From NCBI GenBank assembly GCA_937899895.1, contig CALBQR010000034.1:1-64000 (forward strand): a stretch of 64,000 nucleotides of DNA. The letters are read 5' to 3'. Below the pieces are notes generated by a model. It was not told the DNA's origin and did not search any database. It saw only the letters and a list, made by a program, of their open reading frames with translations. This document shows positions 50,875 through 60,354 of the stretch, piece by piece. This stretch comes from an uncultured Alistipes sp. (lineage in GTDB: Bacteria > Bacteroidota > Bacteroidia > Bacteroidales > Rikenellaceae). Within the stretch, counting starts at the first letter, position 1; every line of letters starts with the position of its first letter. Made by a program: the position numbers and the translations under genes.

Positions 50875-52785
50875 TTATTTCAACAATTTAGCCAACGAAG
50901 CCAAGTTACGCTCGTTCTGAACGCTCTTGCCTTCGGGCGTGTAGAGGTAGTCCAAGCGGTCGGCGAAGTGAGTCTCGACCTTGCCGCGAACAACCTTCAT
51001 TGTGCTATTAACCAAGCCATTCTGCTCGGTGAATGCCTCATCAACAATTGCCAAACCGGCGGGCAACCAACGGTGCGGGAACTCGGTCTCGAACTCGCCG
51101 CCCTTGTGGTACTTATTGATCTCCGCCTCGATCACGCGTGCAGCCTCTGCGGCTTTATCTGCGTCAGCGATATTGTGCTCTTTGATATGGCGTTTCAATG
51201 CTTCGGCATTGGGCACTACGATTGCACCAGTGAATGGGCTTTGGTTGTTGTAGATGATAATCTGGTCGATGTAGGGAGACTTATCGACAATCGCCTCCTC
51301 CATACCTTCGGGGCTATACTTCTCGCCGTCGCTTGCAATCAGCAGGCTCTTGAATCGACCCAGCACGTAGAGGAAATCATCGTCGGTCATATAACCCATA
51401 TCGCCCGTATAGAGCCAACCGTCGCGAACAGTATCGGCTGTTGCCGCCGGATTCTTCCAATAGCCTGCCATTACGTTCTCGCCACGAATAACAATCTCGC
51501 CCTTCGTGCCATTAGGCTGTTCGCGACCCTCATCGTCAAGGATGCGGATATCGAGCGGCTGAACGAGCTTACCCGACGAGCCAAAACGGTGCTGCTTTTT
51601 CAGTGGTACGTTGGTCGAGATTACGGGAGTTGCCTCCGACAGACCGTAGCCCTGCATCATCGGAATACCGATAGCGTAGAAGAAACGCTGCAACTCCGAG
51701 TCGAGCAGTGCGCCACCGCCAACAAAGAATTTTAACTCACCACCAAATGCCTCGCGTACTTTCGAGAAGAGAATTTTATCGAACAGAGCAACCGCGGGAC
51801 CCAATACGAAACGCCAACCGCGACCCTTGTGGAAACCGTCTTGATTGTATTCGTATGCAGTGCGCAGAGCGAAGTTGAATAACTTCTCGGTCGTTGCACC
51901 TTTGGCGCGGATCGAGGTCTCGATGCTCTTGCGGAAGTTCTTCGCCAATGCGGGTACCGACAGCAGGAAGTGAGGCTTCACCTCGCGGATATTTGTGGGG
52001 ACGTTACGCAGTGTCTCCATCGGCGTACGGCCCACCTGTGTAGTTGCAACCGTTGCACCGCAGGCAATCATAATATAGAAACCAACAACGTGAGCAAAGC
52101 AGTGGTCCAACGGCAGAATGATCAACGTACGATATGACGAAGGAATCTGAATACGTGTGAGCGACTGCTCGACGTTTGCCGTATAGTTACGGTGAGTCAA
52201 GATTACACCCTTCGGATCAGCCGTTGTGCCCGATGTGTAGGTAATTGTCGCGTAGTCGTCATTCTGAATTGCGCGACCGATTTCGAGGAACTTCTCGCGG
52301 TTCTCCGAGAGATATTTCTCGCCTTCGGCTTTCAGCATTGAGAGGGTAATTTCGCCCTCCTGCAAATCCTCAATCTCGTGGAATACGATCACCTGCTGCA
52401 ATTTGGGCAGACGCTCGCGGATACGACGAATCTTGGGCAACTGATATTTTGAAACGAAGATCGATTTCACGTCGGCGTGCTCCAAACGGAACAGCAGGTC
52501 GTTATCCTCTTCCAACTTAATCGAGAGAGGCACACTGATTGCACCGGCGTACAACAGACCCAGCTCCGACATAATCCACGCATTGCAACCCTCCGAAAGG
52601 ATTGACACGCGATCGCCGCGCTCAATGCCCGTAGCCGTTAAGCCGGCACCAATTGCCAACGCCTCGTCGCGGGTTTGGTTATAGGTTGTAGGCTCAAATT
52701 CGCCTGTTGTCTTTTCGAGTAGAAATGTCTTTTCTCCATACTTGGCCACTGATGACTCAAAAAGGTCGATAATGGTCTTTTTCAT
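50875..52785 (-). CDS. long-chain fatty acid CoA ligase (AMP-forming)
   Basis: Acyl-CoA synthetase of the ANL superfamily, 636 residues, that activates fatty acids through an acyl-adenylate. Motifs: the P-loop YTSGTTADPKGVILTHRN, GYGLSEATPVIS, YTGDMGYMTDDDFLYVLGR and the catalytic-lysine region KYSPEGMEEAI. It may act at the membrane to recycle fatty acids. Ten bases separate its stop from the thrA start, and 22 from lepA, so the three are one transcript. The substrate chain length is inferred from the family only. Confidence 0.92.
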   Translation of the reverse strand: MKKTIIDLFESSVAKYGEKTFLLEKTTGEFEPTTYNQTRDEALAIGAGLTATGIERGDRVSILSEGCNAWIMSELGLLYAGAISVPLSIKLEEDNDLLFRLEHADVKSIFVSKYQLPKIRRIRERLPKLQQVIVFHEIEDLQEGEITLSMLKAEGEKYLSENREKFLEIGRAIQNDDYATITYTSGTTADPKGVILTHRNYTANVEQSLTRIQIPSSYRTLIILPLDHCFAHVVGFYIMIACGATVATTQVGRTPMETLRNVPTNIREVKPHFLLSVPALAKNFRKSIETSIRAKGATTEKLFNFALRTAYEYNQDGFHKGRGWRFVLGPAVALFDKILFSKVREAFGGELKFFVGGGALLDSELQRFFYAIGIPMMQGYGLSEATPVISTNVPLKKQHRFGSSGKLVQPLDIRILDDEGREQPNGTKGEIVIRGENVMAGYWKNPAATADTVRDGWLYTGDMGYMTDDDFLYVLGRFKSLLIASDGEKYSPEGMEEAIVDKSPYIDQIIIYNNQSPFTGAIVVPNAEALKRHIKEHNIADADKAAEAARVIEAEINKYHKGGEFETEFPHRWLPAGLAIVDEAFTEQNGLVNSTMKVVRGKVETHFADRLDYLYTPEGKSVQNERNLASLAKLLK

Positions 52786-52807
52786 ATTTTATGTTTGTTA
52801 GTGATTA

Positions 52808-54598
52808 TTAGTCCATCTTCAAAACTGCCAAGAATGCCGACTGGGGCACCTCGACGTTACCGATCTGGCGCATACGCTTCTTACCCTTCTTTTGCTTTTC
52901 GAGCAGCTTACGCTTACGCGAGATATCACCACCGTAACACTTTGCAGTTACATCCTTACGAACCGCTTTAACCGTTTCGCGGGCGATAATCTTTGCGCCG
53001 ATTGCCGCCTGAATAGCGATATCGAACTGCTGACGCGGGATCAGCTCTTTCAACTTCTCGCACATCTTGCGACCGAAGTCGTAGGCGTGAGCCTGATAGA
53101 TCAGCGACGAGAGTGCATCAACCGGCTCGCCATTGAGCAGAATATCGAGTTTTGCCAACTTACTATCCTTGTAACCCGTGCGGTGGTAGTCGAACGAAGC
53201 GTAGCCCTTCGAGATACTCTTCAACTTGTCATAGAAATCAAATACGATCTCCGACAGCGGCATCTCGAAATTGACCTCGACACGATCCTGCGTGATAAAG
53301 GTCTGATTTTTCAGCACACCACGCTTGTCGATACAGAGTTTGATCACATTGCCCAAGAAATCGGTCTTGGTGATGATCTGCGCATTGATATACGGCTCTT
53401 CGATCGAGGCAATATTGGTTATGTCGGGCAGACCTGATGGGTTGTGTACATCAAGCACCTCACCCTTGGTTGTGGTAATACGATACGAAACGTTGGGAAC
53501 GGTGGTAATTACGTCCATATCGAACTCGCGGTACAGACGTTCCTGAATAATCTCCATATGCAGCAATCCGAGGAAGCCGCAACGGAAACCGAAGCCCAAT
53601 GCCAACGAGCTCTCCGGCTCGAATGTGAGCGATGCGTCGTTCAACTGCAACTTTTCGAGCGATGCGCGCAGATCCTCGTACTGATCTGCCTCGACGGGAT
53701 AGACACCCGCAAAGACCATCGGCTTAACATCCTCGAAGCCTGCAATAGACTCCTCGCAGGGACGAGCAATGTGGGTAATCGTATCACCCACCTTTACATC
53801 GGTCGATGTTTTGATACCCGAAATGATGTAGCCCACGTCGCCTGCACCGATCTCATCGCGGGGGTGCATTTTGAGTTTGAGCACACCGATCTCGTCGGCG
53901 TCGTACTCGCTACCCGTATTGAAGAACTTCACGTGGTCGCCTTTGCGCAACTTGCCGTTGAAAATTCTGAAATATGCGATAATACCTCGGAACGAGTTGA
54001 AAACCGAGTCGAAAATCAGTGCCTGCAACGGACCTTCGGGGTCGCCTTTCGGCGCGGGGATACGCTCGACAATTGCTGCCAGCACATCATCTACACCCTC
54101 TCCCGTCTTGCCTGATGCCGCCAAAATCGAGTTAGGATCGCAGCCGAGCAGATCGACAATCTGATCCTTCACCTCATCGACCATTGCCGACTCCATATCG
54201 ATTTTATTCAATACGGGAATAATTTCCAGATCGTTGCCGAGAGCCAGATATAGGTTCGAGATTGTCTGTGCCTGAATACCCTGCGTAGCATCTACAACCA
54301 GCAAAGCACCCTCGCACGAAGCGATTGCGCGCGACACCTCGTACGAGAAATCGACGTGTCCCGGAGTGTCGATCAGATTGAGCGTATAGGTCTGTCCGTC
54401 GTTATGGTGGTACTCCATCTGAATAGCGTGGCTCTTGATGGTAATACCCTTTTCGCGTTCGAGATCCATATCATCGAGCACCTGAGCCTGCATTTCGCGC
54501 TGGTTAAGCGTGTTTGTGAATTCGAGCAGGCGGTCGGCTAACGTACTTTTGCCGTGATCGATGTGAGCGATGATACAGAAATTGCGGATATTTTTCAT
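52808..54598 (-). CDS. lepA: elongation factor 4 (LepA GTPase)
   Basis: Ribosomal back-translocase GTPase, 596 residues. GTP-binding motifs: AHIDHGKSTLADRLL (G1), RGIT-like EKGITIKSHA (G2), DTPGHVDF (G3), NKID (G4). The LepA-specific C-terminal domain has GGDISRKRKLLEKQKKGKKRM and ends AFLAVLKMD. First gene of the operon with the acyl-CoA ligase and thrA. Its promoter probably includes TATATTTG at 54626-54633. Confidence 0.96.
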   Translation of the reverse strand: MKNIRNFCIIAHIDHGKSTLADRLLEFTNTLNQREMQAQVLDDMDLEREKGITIKSHAIQMEYHHNDGQTYTLNLIDTPGHVDFSYEVSRAIASCEGALLVVDATQGIQAQTISNLYLALGNDLEIIPVLNKIDMESAMVDEVKDQIVDLLGCDPNSILAASGKTGEGVDDVLAAIVERIPAPKGDPEGPLQALIFDSVFNSFRGIIAYFRIFNGKLRKGDHVKFFNTGSEYDADEIGVLKLKMHPRDEIGAGDVGYIISGIKTSTDVKVGDTITHIARPCEESIAGFEDVKPMVFAGVYPVEADQYEDLRASLEKLQLNDASLTFEPESSLALGFGFRCGFLGLLHMEIIQERLYREFDMDVITTVPNVSYRITTTKGEVLDVHNPSGLPDITNIASIEEPYINAQIITKTDFLGNVIKLCIDKRGVLKNQTFITQDRVEVNFEMPLSEIVFDFYDKLKSISKGYASFDYHRTGYKDSKLAKLDILLNGEPVDALSSLIYQAHAYDFGRKMCEKLKELIPRQQFDIAIQAAIGAKIIARETVKAVRKDVTAKCYGGDISRKRKLLEKQKKGKKRMRQIGNVEVPQSAFLAVLKMD

Positions 54599-54625
54599 AT
54601 ATTAATATATTTTCAATTTTGCGCG

Positions 54626-54633
54626 CAAATATA
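54626..54633 (-). promoter_or_regulatory. -7 element of the lepA promoter
   Basis: TATATTTG on the minus strand, 27 bases before the lepA ATG. The upstream TTG element is not visible; that position falls in an ATT-repeat tract shared with the divergent promoter. Confidence 0.6.
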
Positions 54634-54643
54634 ATAAAAAAAT

Positions 54644-54672
54644 CTTTATTATTATTATTATTAATTATTATA
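54644..54672. repeat. ATT-rich trinucleotide tract between divergent promoters
   Basis: CTTTATTATTATTATTATT followed by AATTATTATA, six or so repeats of ATT. It separates the lepA and secreted-protein promoters, whose -7 elements are only 35 bases apart. Confidence 0.8.
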
Positions 54673-54676
54673 TTTG
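54669..54676 (+). promoter_or_regulatory. -7 element of the secreted-protein pair
   Basis: TATATTTG, with a weak upstream box. A second candidate, TAATTTTG, lies about 45 bases before the start codon. Between them 54677-54800 holds no gene; CGTTTGACC occurs twice there. Confidence 0.45.
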
Positions 54677-54842
54677 CACTTCATTATCATAATCCGTTAT
54701 GAAGCAGCGTAGAGATCGCTGTGGTCGTTTGACCGCCCATATATGGCGTTTGACCCTCTGTTTTGGCTGTTTCACACCCATATTGGGAGCGTTTGGGTGA
54801 GTGTTGTGGTAATTTTGTATGGAGAATAATAAAGAGATAAAT

Positions 54843-57572
54843 ATGAAACGATTTCTACCATTCCTCTGTCTGTTGCTGATGACTACGGCTATATCGGCGC
54901 AGGAGGTTGCGCAAGAGGTTTCATCGGAGACTACCCCGCAACTTGCGCAAGAATTGTCCTATGACCGTCTGCTTGATGGTTTTGCTCGTATGTATGCCAA
55001 TAGTTTGCACGAGAAGGTCTATCTTATGACCGATAAACCCTACTACTCGGCAGGCGAACGAGTATGGATACGTGGTTGGGTGGTCGATGCAGTATCGCAC
55101 ACGGGACAAACTCCGACCAACTATCTCTATGTCGATTTGGTTGATTCGGGAGATGATCTTATTCAGCGAATTAAAATTAAGCGCGATTCGACAGGTTTTA
55201 ATAATGCGATTGATCTGCCTGCCGATATTAAGGCCGGTAGCTACTCGTTGGTGGCCTATACCCGATGGCAGACCAATTGGTCGGAGGATCTCTTCTTCCG
55301 CCGTCGTATCGAGGTCGGTAATTCGATCGACGATGTGGTAATGCACGATGTCAGCTACGTTCTTGGAGAGGACAGCACGGCTACGGCAGTTGTCCGCTTC
55401 TACGGTTTTGATGGTCCGTATGCGGATTGCCGAGTTGAATGTACCGAGAAGCGTGGCGAAAAGCGAGATCGCAGTTTCACCCTCCGTACCGATAGCTACG
55501 GTCAGGTATTTGTGGAATATACGCCTCTCGAAGGTGCTTTGGGTGAGATCGAGATGATGCTCGATGTGCCGAATCGACTCTATACGGCAACAGTCATACT
55601 CCCCAATATCAACAACTCTATCGACGTCGGTTTTATGCCCGAAGGTGGTGATTTGATCGCAGGTGTCAAGCAGCGCGTGGCATTCAAGGCAATCGGCACT
55701 GATGGCTATGGCCGTGATGTCGTGGGCGTTGTGTGTGATGAGTCGGGAGCAGAGATCTGTCCGTTAGCGACACAATATCGCGGAATGGGCGTTTTTGAAT
55801 TTACTCCGCAAGAGGGAAAGATATATTATGCGGAGGTCGAATATGGCAATCGCAAATTGCGCTATGCTATGCCGGAAGTTAAGAGCGAGGGTTGTGCTTT
55901 GCGCATTGAGCGTGATGGCGACAAGTGGATGTGCGAACTGCTCTCGGCGGCCGATTTCGATCGCTCGAATTTGAGCGTGTTGGTTCATTCGCGCGGTGCG
56001 TTGGTCTATCTGGTCGATGACCTGACAACGAGCTTCCCGATACCCGAAAAGATGTTGTTGGAAGGCATTTCGCAGGTGGCTGTTTTCAACCGCCTGACAG
56101 GTCAAATTTTAAGCGAGCGACTGCTCTTCCGCCACCCCGACAACCAGTTCTCGGTGCAGACCAAAACGGCCTTCCCTGTTACCCGTAAGCGACAGAAAGT
56201 ATCACTTGATATAAAAGTCGTAAATGCCTCTGGCGAAATTGTTAATGGCGATTACGCGGTTGCTGTAACCGACAAGCGAATGGTGCGTCGCAAAAGTTCC
56301 GACGAGAATATCATCACAAGCCTTTTGCTGACATCGGATCTGGGTGGCTTTGTAGAGGCTCCTGCCGAATATTTCGGAGCTGCACGCGAGCATACCGATC
56401 TGCTTATGATGACGCAGGGCTGGCGACGTTTTGATATTGGTGAGGTTATTCGCGACTCGGTCGCTCTGCCGACTATTGCGTTTGAACGTTCGGCGGCAAT
56501 CGAGGGTCGTATCTTCAACGCCTTTAACCGAGAACCGAAGGGTGCGCAGGTTCTTCTTCACAACAGCCGAACCAAACAAACCGAATATTTCCAGCTCGGA
56601 GATGAGCGCAATGGTAAGTTCCGTATCGAGGGCTTGGATTATCCCGATTCTACGACCTATACAATCACTACGCTGACTCGCAAAGGTGCGAATATGGTGT
56701 TGAGTGCAAAGTTGTGGGAGCCGCGACTACCCTTCCCGAAGGCCGGAATATATACTCGCGTTAAGGATGGTAAGATTGAGCAATATATCCCCGAAGAGTA
56801 TCTCAATACGAATAAAGAGAAGTACTATCAAGAGGGCGGTATGCGAGTAATCGATATTGAGGAGATTGTGGTTAAGGCCAAGCCACTTGAATCGTCGCGC
56901 TTCAAAGGTGTAAGACCTACTCACGTGGTCTATGCCGCTAAATTTGTAAAGCACTACGCTACCGCATTGGACTTGGCTCTGAAAATACCCGGTATGCGAA
57001 TGAAACAGGGTATCCGTATCGGAATGATGGTTACTAAACCGAACAGAGAGGTTATTACGATGAATGCGGTACTTGCCGGTGCTCCGCTGTCTGCATTAAC
57101 TCCGCGAGTGTTTGTTTCGCCACGTATTTATGCTGATGATATGCCTATTACGCAAGATGATTTATTGAACATTCCGAGCGAAGATGTGATTTCGGTATCG
57201 TATATATCTCCTGCCCGTGCGGGAATTATGGATGATAGATATACAAATGTCGGTGCTCTGTATTATAAACTTAAAGCTCCACATCTGCGTAAATCCAATC
57301 AGAATCCATCGGTGGGCAGAATAACACCCCTCGGCTATAAGCAGAAGGTCGAGTATTATCAACCCAAATATGATGTTCCGAATCAGCCCGATTTGCGTAC
57401 AACCGTAGCTTGGGTCCCTGCCGTGCAATTTGATGAAGAGGGCTGTGCTACGATTGAGTTTTACACAGCCGATCGAGCGACCGATTACGATGTGGTTATT
57501 GAGGGTATAACCGAAGAGGGCCTCCCCTGCTCCGTTCAGGCAGTTGTCGAACGTGCAGATGTAGATAGATAA
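54843..57572 (+). CDS. large secreted MG2-like protein, first of a tandem pair
   Basis: Exported protein of 909 residues; signal MKRFLPFLCLLLMTTAISA. The N-terminal region (~40-190) resembles macroglobulin-type MG2 domains: KVYLMTDKPYYSAGERVWIR and onward, which is also seen in outer-membrane-linked proteins of Bacteroidales. The centre (~200-560) is beta-rich, followed by a carboxypeptidase-regulatory-like segment (IEGRIFNAFNREPKGAQVLL) and then a plug-like region with IDIEEIVVKAKPLE (~690), similar to the start of TonB-dependent receptor plugs, but no barrel follows. The paralogue begins 12 bases later. Function unknown; surface or periplasmic glycan/protein handling is a guess. The start at 54843 places the signal peptide at the N-terminus. 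Confidence 0.78.
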   Translation: MKRFLPFLCLLLMTTAISAQEVAQEVSSETTPQLAQELSYDRLLDGFARMYANSLHEKVYLMTDKPYYSAGERVWIRGWVVDAVSHTGQTPTNYLYVDLVDSGDDLIQRIKIKRDSTGFNNAIDLPADIKAGSYSLVAYTRWQTNWSEDLFFRRRIEVGNSIDDVVMHDVSYVLGEDSTATAVVRFYGFDGPYADCRVECTEKRGEKRDRSFTLRTDSYGQVFVEYTPLEGALGEIEMMLDVPNRLYTATVILPNINNSIDVGFMPEGGDLIAGVKQRVAFKAIGTDGYGRDVVGVVCDESGAEICPLATQYRGMGVFEFTPQEGKIYYAEVEYGNRKLRYAMPEVKSEGCALRIERDGDKWMCELLSAADFDRSNLSVLVHSRGALVYLVDDLTTSFPIPEKMLLEGISQVAVFNRLTGQILSERLLFRHPDNQFSVQTKTAFPVTRKRQKVSLDIKVVNASGEIVNGDYAVAVTDKRMVRRKSSDENIITSLLLTSDLGGFVEAPAEYFGAAREHTDLLMMTQGWRRFDIGEVIRDSVALPTIAFERSAAIEGRIFNAFNREPKGAQVLLHNSRTKQTEYFQLGDERNGKFRIEGLDYPDSTTYTITTLTRKGANMVLSAKLWEPRLPFPKAGIYTRVKDGKIEQYIPEEYLNTNKEKYYQEGGMRVIDIEEIVVKAKPLESSRFKGVRPTHVVYAAKFVKHYATALDLALKIPGMRMKQGIRIGMMVTKPNREVITMNAVLAGAPLSALTPRVFVSPRIYADDMPITQDDLLNIPSEDVISVSYISPARAGIMDDRYTNVGALYYKLKAPHLRKSNQNPSVGRITPLGYKQKVEYYQPKYDVPNQPDLRTTVAWVPAVQFDEEGCATIEFYTADRATDYDVVIEGITEEGLPCSVQAVVERADVDR
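57330..57532 (+). repeat. 203-bp direct repeat, copy 1 (gene-converted 3' block)
   Basis: Identical at all 203 positions to 60011-60213. It covers the conserved C-terminal part of both secreted proteins (GYKQKVEYYQPKYDVPNQPD and on to EEGLPCS). Divergence returns immediately on either side. Confidence 0.95.
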
Positions 57573-57583
57573 TAAAAATAGCT

Positions 57584-60253
57584 ATGAAACGATACACTAC
57601 ATTCCTTGTTGCGTTAATGCTGTCAGTGGTGGCTTTGGCACAACAGCAGCCGCAAGATCGTCTGCTTGACGGCTTTGCGCGAATGTATGCCAACAGCCTT
57701 CAAGAGAAGGTCTATTTGATGACCGACAAACCCTACTACTCGGCGGGTGAACGTATCTGGATGCGAGGTTGGGTTGTTGATGCCGTATCACATACGGGCC
57801 AGACTCCGACAAACTACCTCTATGTCGATCTGGTCGATGCGGGCGATAATCTCGTGCAGCGAATTAAAATTAAGCGCGATTCGACAGGCTTCAACAATGC
57901 TATCGACCTGCCTTCGGACATCAAGGCGGGTAGCTACGCGCTGATTGCCTATACCCGTTGGCAGACCAATTGGTCGGAAGATTTCTTCTTCCGTCGTCGT
58001 ATTGAGATCGGTAATTCGATTGACGATGTGGTGATGCACGAAGTTAGCTATGTGTTGGGCGAGGATAATACGGCGACGGCTTTGGTTCGTTTCTATGGAT
58101 TTGATGGCCCGTATGTCGGTTATCGAGTGCAGTGTGTCGAAAAACGCGAAGGTAATAAGTCGCGTAAATTTACACTGCGCACCGACTCCTATGGCCAGGT
58201 CCGTATCGAATATACACCGGTTGAAGGTGTTGTGGGTGAGATTGATATGACGCTCGAAGTGCCTAATCGCGACTTCCAGACTACAGTTTTGCTTCCCGAT
58301 GTGAGCAACTCAATCAGTGTCGATTTTATGCCCGAAGGCGGTGATTTAATTGCCGATGTTAAGCAGCGCGTGGCGTTCAAGGCTATCGGTGCTGATGGAT
58401 ATAGCCGTGATATTGTAGGCGTTGTACGCGACGAATCGGGCGCAGAGATATGCCCCTTTGCGGCTCAACATCGTGGTATGGGTAGTTTTGAATTTGTCCC
58501 GAAAGCAGGTGTGAAATATTATGCCGAGGTGGAGCACGAAGGACGCAAATTGCATTATGCGATACCGATGGCCAAGCGCGAGGGCTGTGCTTTGCGTATT
58601 GAACGTAAGGGTGAGAATTGGGCGTGCCAACTGCTATCGACTCCCGATTTCGATTGCTCGAATTTGGGCGCATTGATCCATTCGCGCGGAGCTTTGGTCG
58701 GTATGGTTAATGATCTGTCAAACGAATTTTCGATACCCGAAAATATCCTTTTGGAGGGCATTTCGCAGGTTGCAATTTATGATCGCACGACGGGTCGAAT
58801 TTATAGCGAACGATTGCTCTTCCGCCACCCTACGGAGCAGTTCAAGGTGGAGAGCAAAACGGCTGCCCCCGTTACTCGCAAACGTCAAAAAGTTTTACTT
58901 AATATAAAGGTCGTAAATGCCTCTGGTGATGTCGTTAATGGCGATTATGCAGCAACCGTAACCGATAAACGAATGGTGCGTCGCGATAGCTCCGAAGAGA
59001 ATGTCGTTACAAGCCTTTTGCTGACATCGGATCTGGGTGGCTTTGTAGAGGCTCCTGCCGAGTATTTCGGTGCTGCACGCGAACATATCGACCTGCTTAT
59101 GATGACGCAGGGTTGGCGACGTTTCGATATTGGCGAGGTAGTACGTGATTCGATGGCTTTGCCAGCCGTTGGATTTGAGCAGACACAATCAATCGAGGGC
59201 CGAATTACCAATGCTTTCAATCGAGAGCCGAAGGGCGCACAAATCGTTCTACATAATAGTTATACCAAAACATTCGAGACCTTTACTCTCGGAGATGAAC
59301 GCAACGGAAAGTTCCGCATTGATGGATTAGACTACCCCGATTCAACCCTATATACAGTCAGCGTACTCAATCGTAAAGGACAGGATAATGTGTTGGGAGT
59401 GAAATTTGCGGCTAATCGTATGCCGTTCCCCAAATCACAAATATTCACGCGGTTGAAAGATGGCAAGATTGAGGATTATATTCCCGATGAGTATCTTAAT
59501 ACCAATAAGGAAAAGTATTATCAGGAGGGCGGTATGCGAGTGATTAATATTGAAGAGATTGTAGTCAAAGCAAAGCCTCTCGAATCATCGGTCTTCAAAG
59601 GCGTTGTGCCGACCTATGAGTTGCCTGTTGCGAAATTTGCGAAGACCCACGCTACGGCTTGGGATCTTGCAACCAAATTGCACGGCGTTCGCGCTATGCC
59701 TGATGGTACGTTTGCCACTCGTGAGAAAAGAGGTGTTATTACTCTGACAGAGGTTCTCGAAAGTGATAGCGTAGAGATATCGACAAATCAGTATGTTGTG
59801 CCTTTGATCTATGTCGATGACCTTGAAACTCCGATTGAAGAGCTTTGGGATATTCCGAGCGAAGATGTTGTGTCGGTGTCGTTTGTGCCTTCATTGCGCG
59901 CGGGAGTGGTCGGACCTGACACAATCCCTCAATCGGTTATATTCTATAAACTCAAACCCGATCATCTGCGCAAGTATCGTAAGAATGCATCGATAAACTC
60001 GATCGTTCCTCTCGGCTATAAGCAGAAGGTCGAGTATTATCAACCCAAATATGATGTTCCGAATCAGCCCGATTTGCGTACAACCGTAGCTTGGGTCCCT
60101 GCCGTGCAATTTGATGAAGAGGGCTGTGCTACGATTGAGTTTTACACAGCCGATCGAGCGACCGATTACGATGTGGTTATTGAGGGTATAACCGAAGAGG
60201 GCCTCCCCTGCTCTGTTCAGGCAGTTGTTGAGCGCGCAGATGCTGTTCGGTAG
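57584..60253 (+). CDS. large secreted MG2-like protein, second of a tandem pair
   Basis: 889 residues, same architecture as the previous gene from signal peptide (MKRYTTFLVALMLSVVALA) to end. The N-terminal third and the middle diverge from it at many sites while the last part is nearly the same: 203 bases (60011-60213) are identical to 57330-57532. This difference suggests gene conversion. It lacks the short Gln/Glu-rich stretch found after the signal of the first copy. A plug-like IEEIVVKAKPLE block is present. lysA follows behind its own promoter. Confidence 0.78.
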   Translation: MKRYTTFLVALMLSVVALAQQQPQDRLLDGFARMYANSLQEKVYLMTDKPYYSAGERIWMRGWVVDAVSHTGQTPTNYLYVDLVDAGDNLVQRIKIKRDSTGFNNAIDLPSDIKAGSYALIAYTRWQTNWSEDFFFRRRIEIGNSIDDVVMHEVSYVLGEDNTATALVRFYGFDGPYVGYRVQCVEKREGNKSRKFTLRTDSYGQVRIEYTPVEGVVGEIDMTLEVPNRDFQTTVLLPDVSNSISVDFMPEGGDLIADVKQRVAFKAIGADGYSRDIVGVVRDESGAEICPFAAQHRGMGSFEFVPKAGVKYYAEVEHEGRKLHYAIPMAKREGCALRIERKGENWACQLLSTPDFDCSNLGALIHSRGALVGMVNDLSNEFSIPENILLEGISQVAIYDRTTGRIYSERLLFRHPTEQFKVESKTAAPVTRKRQKVLLNIKVVNASGDVVNGDYAATVTDKRMVRRDSSEENVVTSLLLTSDLGGFVEAPAEYFGAAREHIDLLMMTQGWRRFDIGEVVRDSMALPAVGFEQTQSIEGRITNAFNREPKGAQIVLHNSYTKTFETFTLGDERNGKFRIDGLDYPDSTLYTVSVLNRKGQDNVLGVKFAANRMPFPKSQIFTRLKDGKIEDYIPDEYLNTNKEKYYQEGGMRVINIEEIVVKAKPLESSVFKGVVPTYELPVAKFAKTHATAWDLATKLHGVRAMPDGTFATREKRGVITLTEVLESDSVEISTNQYVVPLIYVDDLETPIEELWDIPSEDVVSVSFVPSLRAGVVGPDTIPQSVIFYKLKPDHLRKYRKNASINSIVPLGYKQKVEYYQPKYDVPNQPDLRTTVAWVPAVQFDEEGCATIEFYTADRATDYDVVIEGITEEGLPCSVQAVVERADAVR
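60011..60213 (+). repeat. 203-bp direct repeat, copy 2
   Basis: Second copy of the repeat at 57330-57532; 2,681 bases apart in direct orientation, so recombination between them could delete or duplicate one gene. Confidence 0.95.
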
Positions 60254-60294
60254 TAAACTACCGACATAAAAAAAGAATGTTTCGGTGGCAAAAG

Positions 60295-60325
60295 TTGCGA
60301 GTATCGTTTATTTGCTCTACTTTTG
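60295..60325 (+). promoter_or_regulatory. promoter of lysA
   Basis: TTG (60295-60297), 20 bases, TACTTTTG (60318-60325); ATG at 60355. Confidence 0.78.
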
Positions 60326-60354
60326 CCGCCGAAACTACGTTTTAGACCAACACT

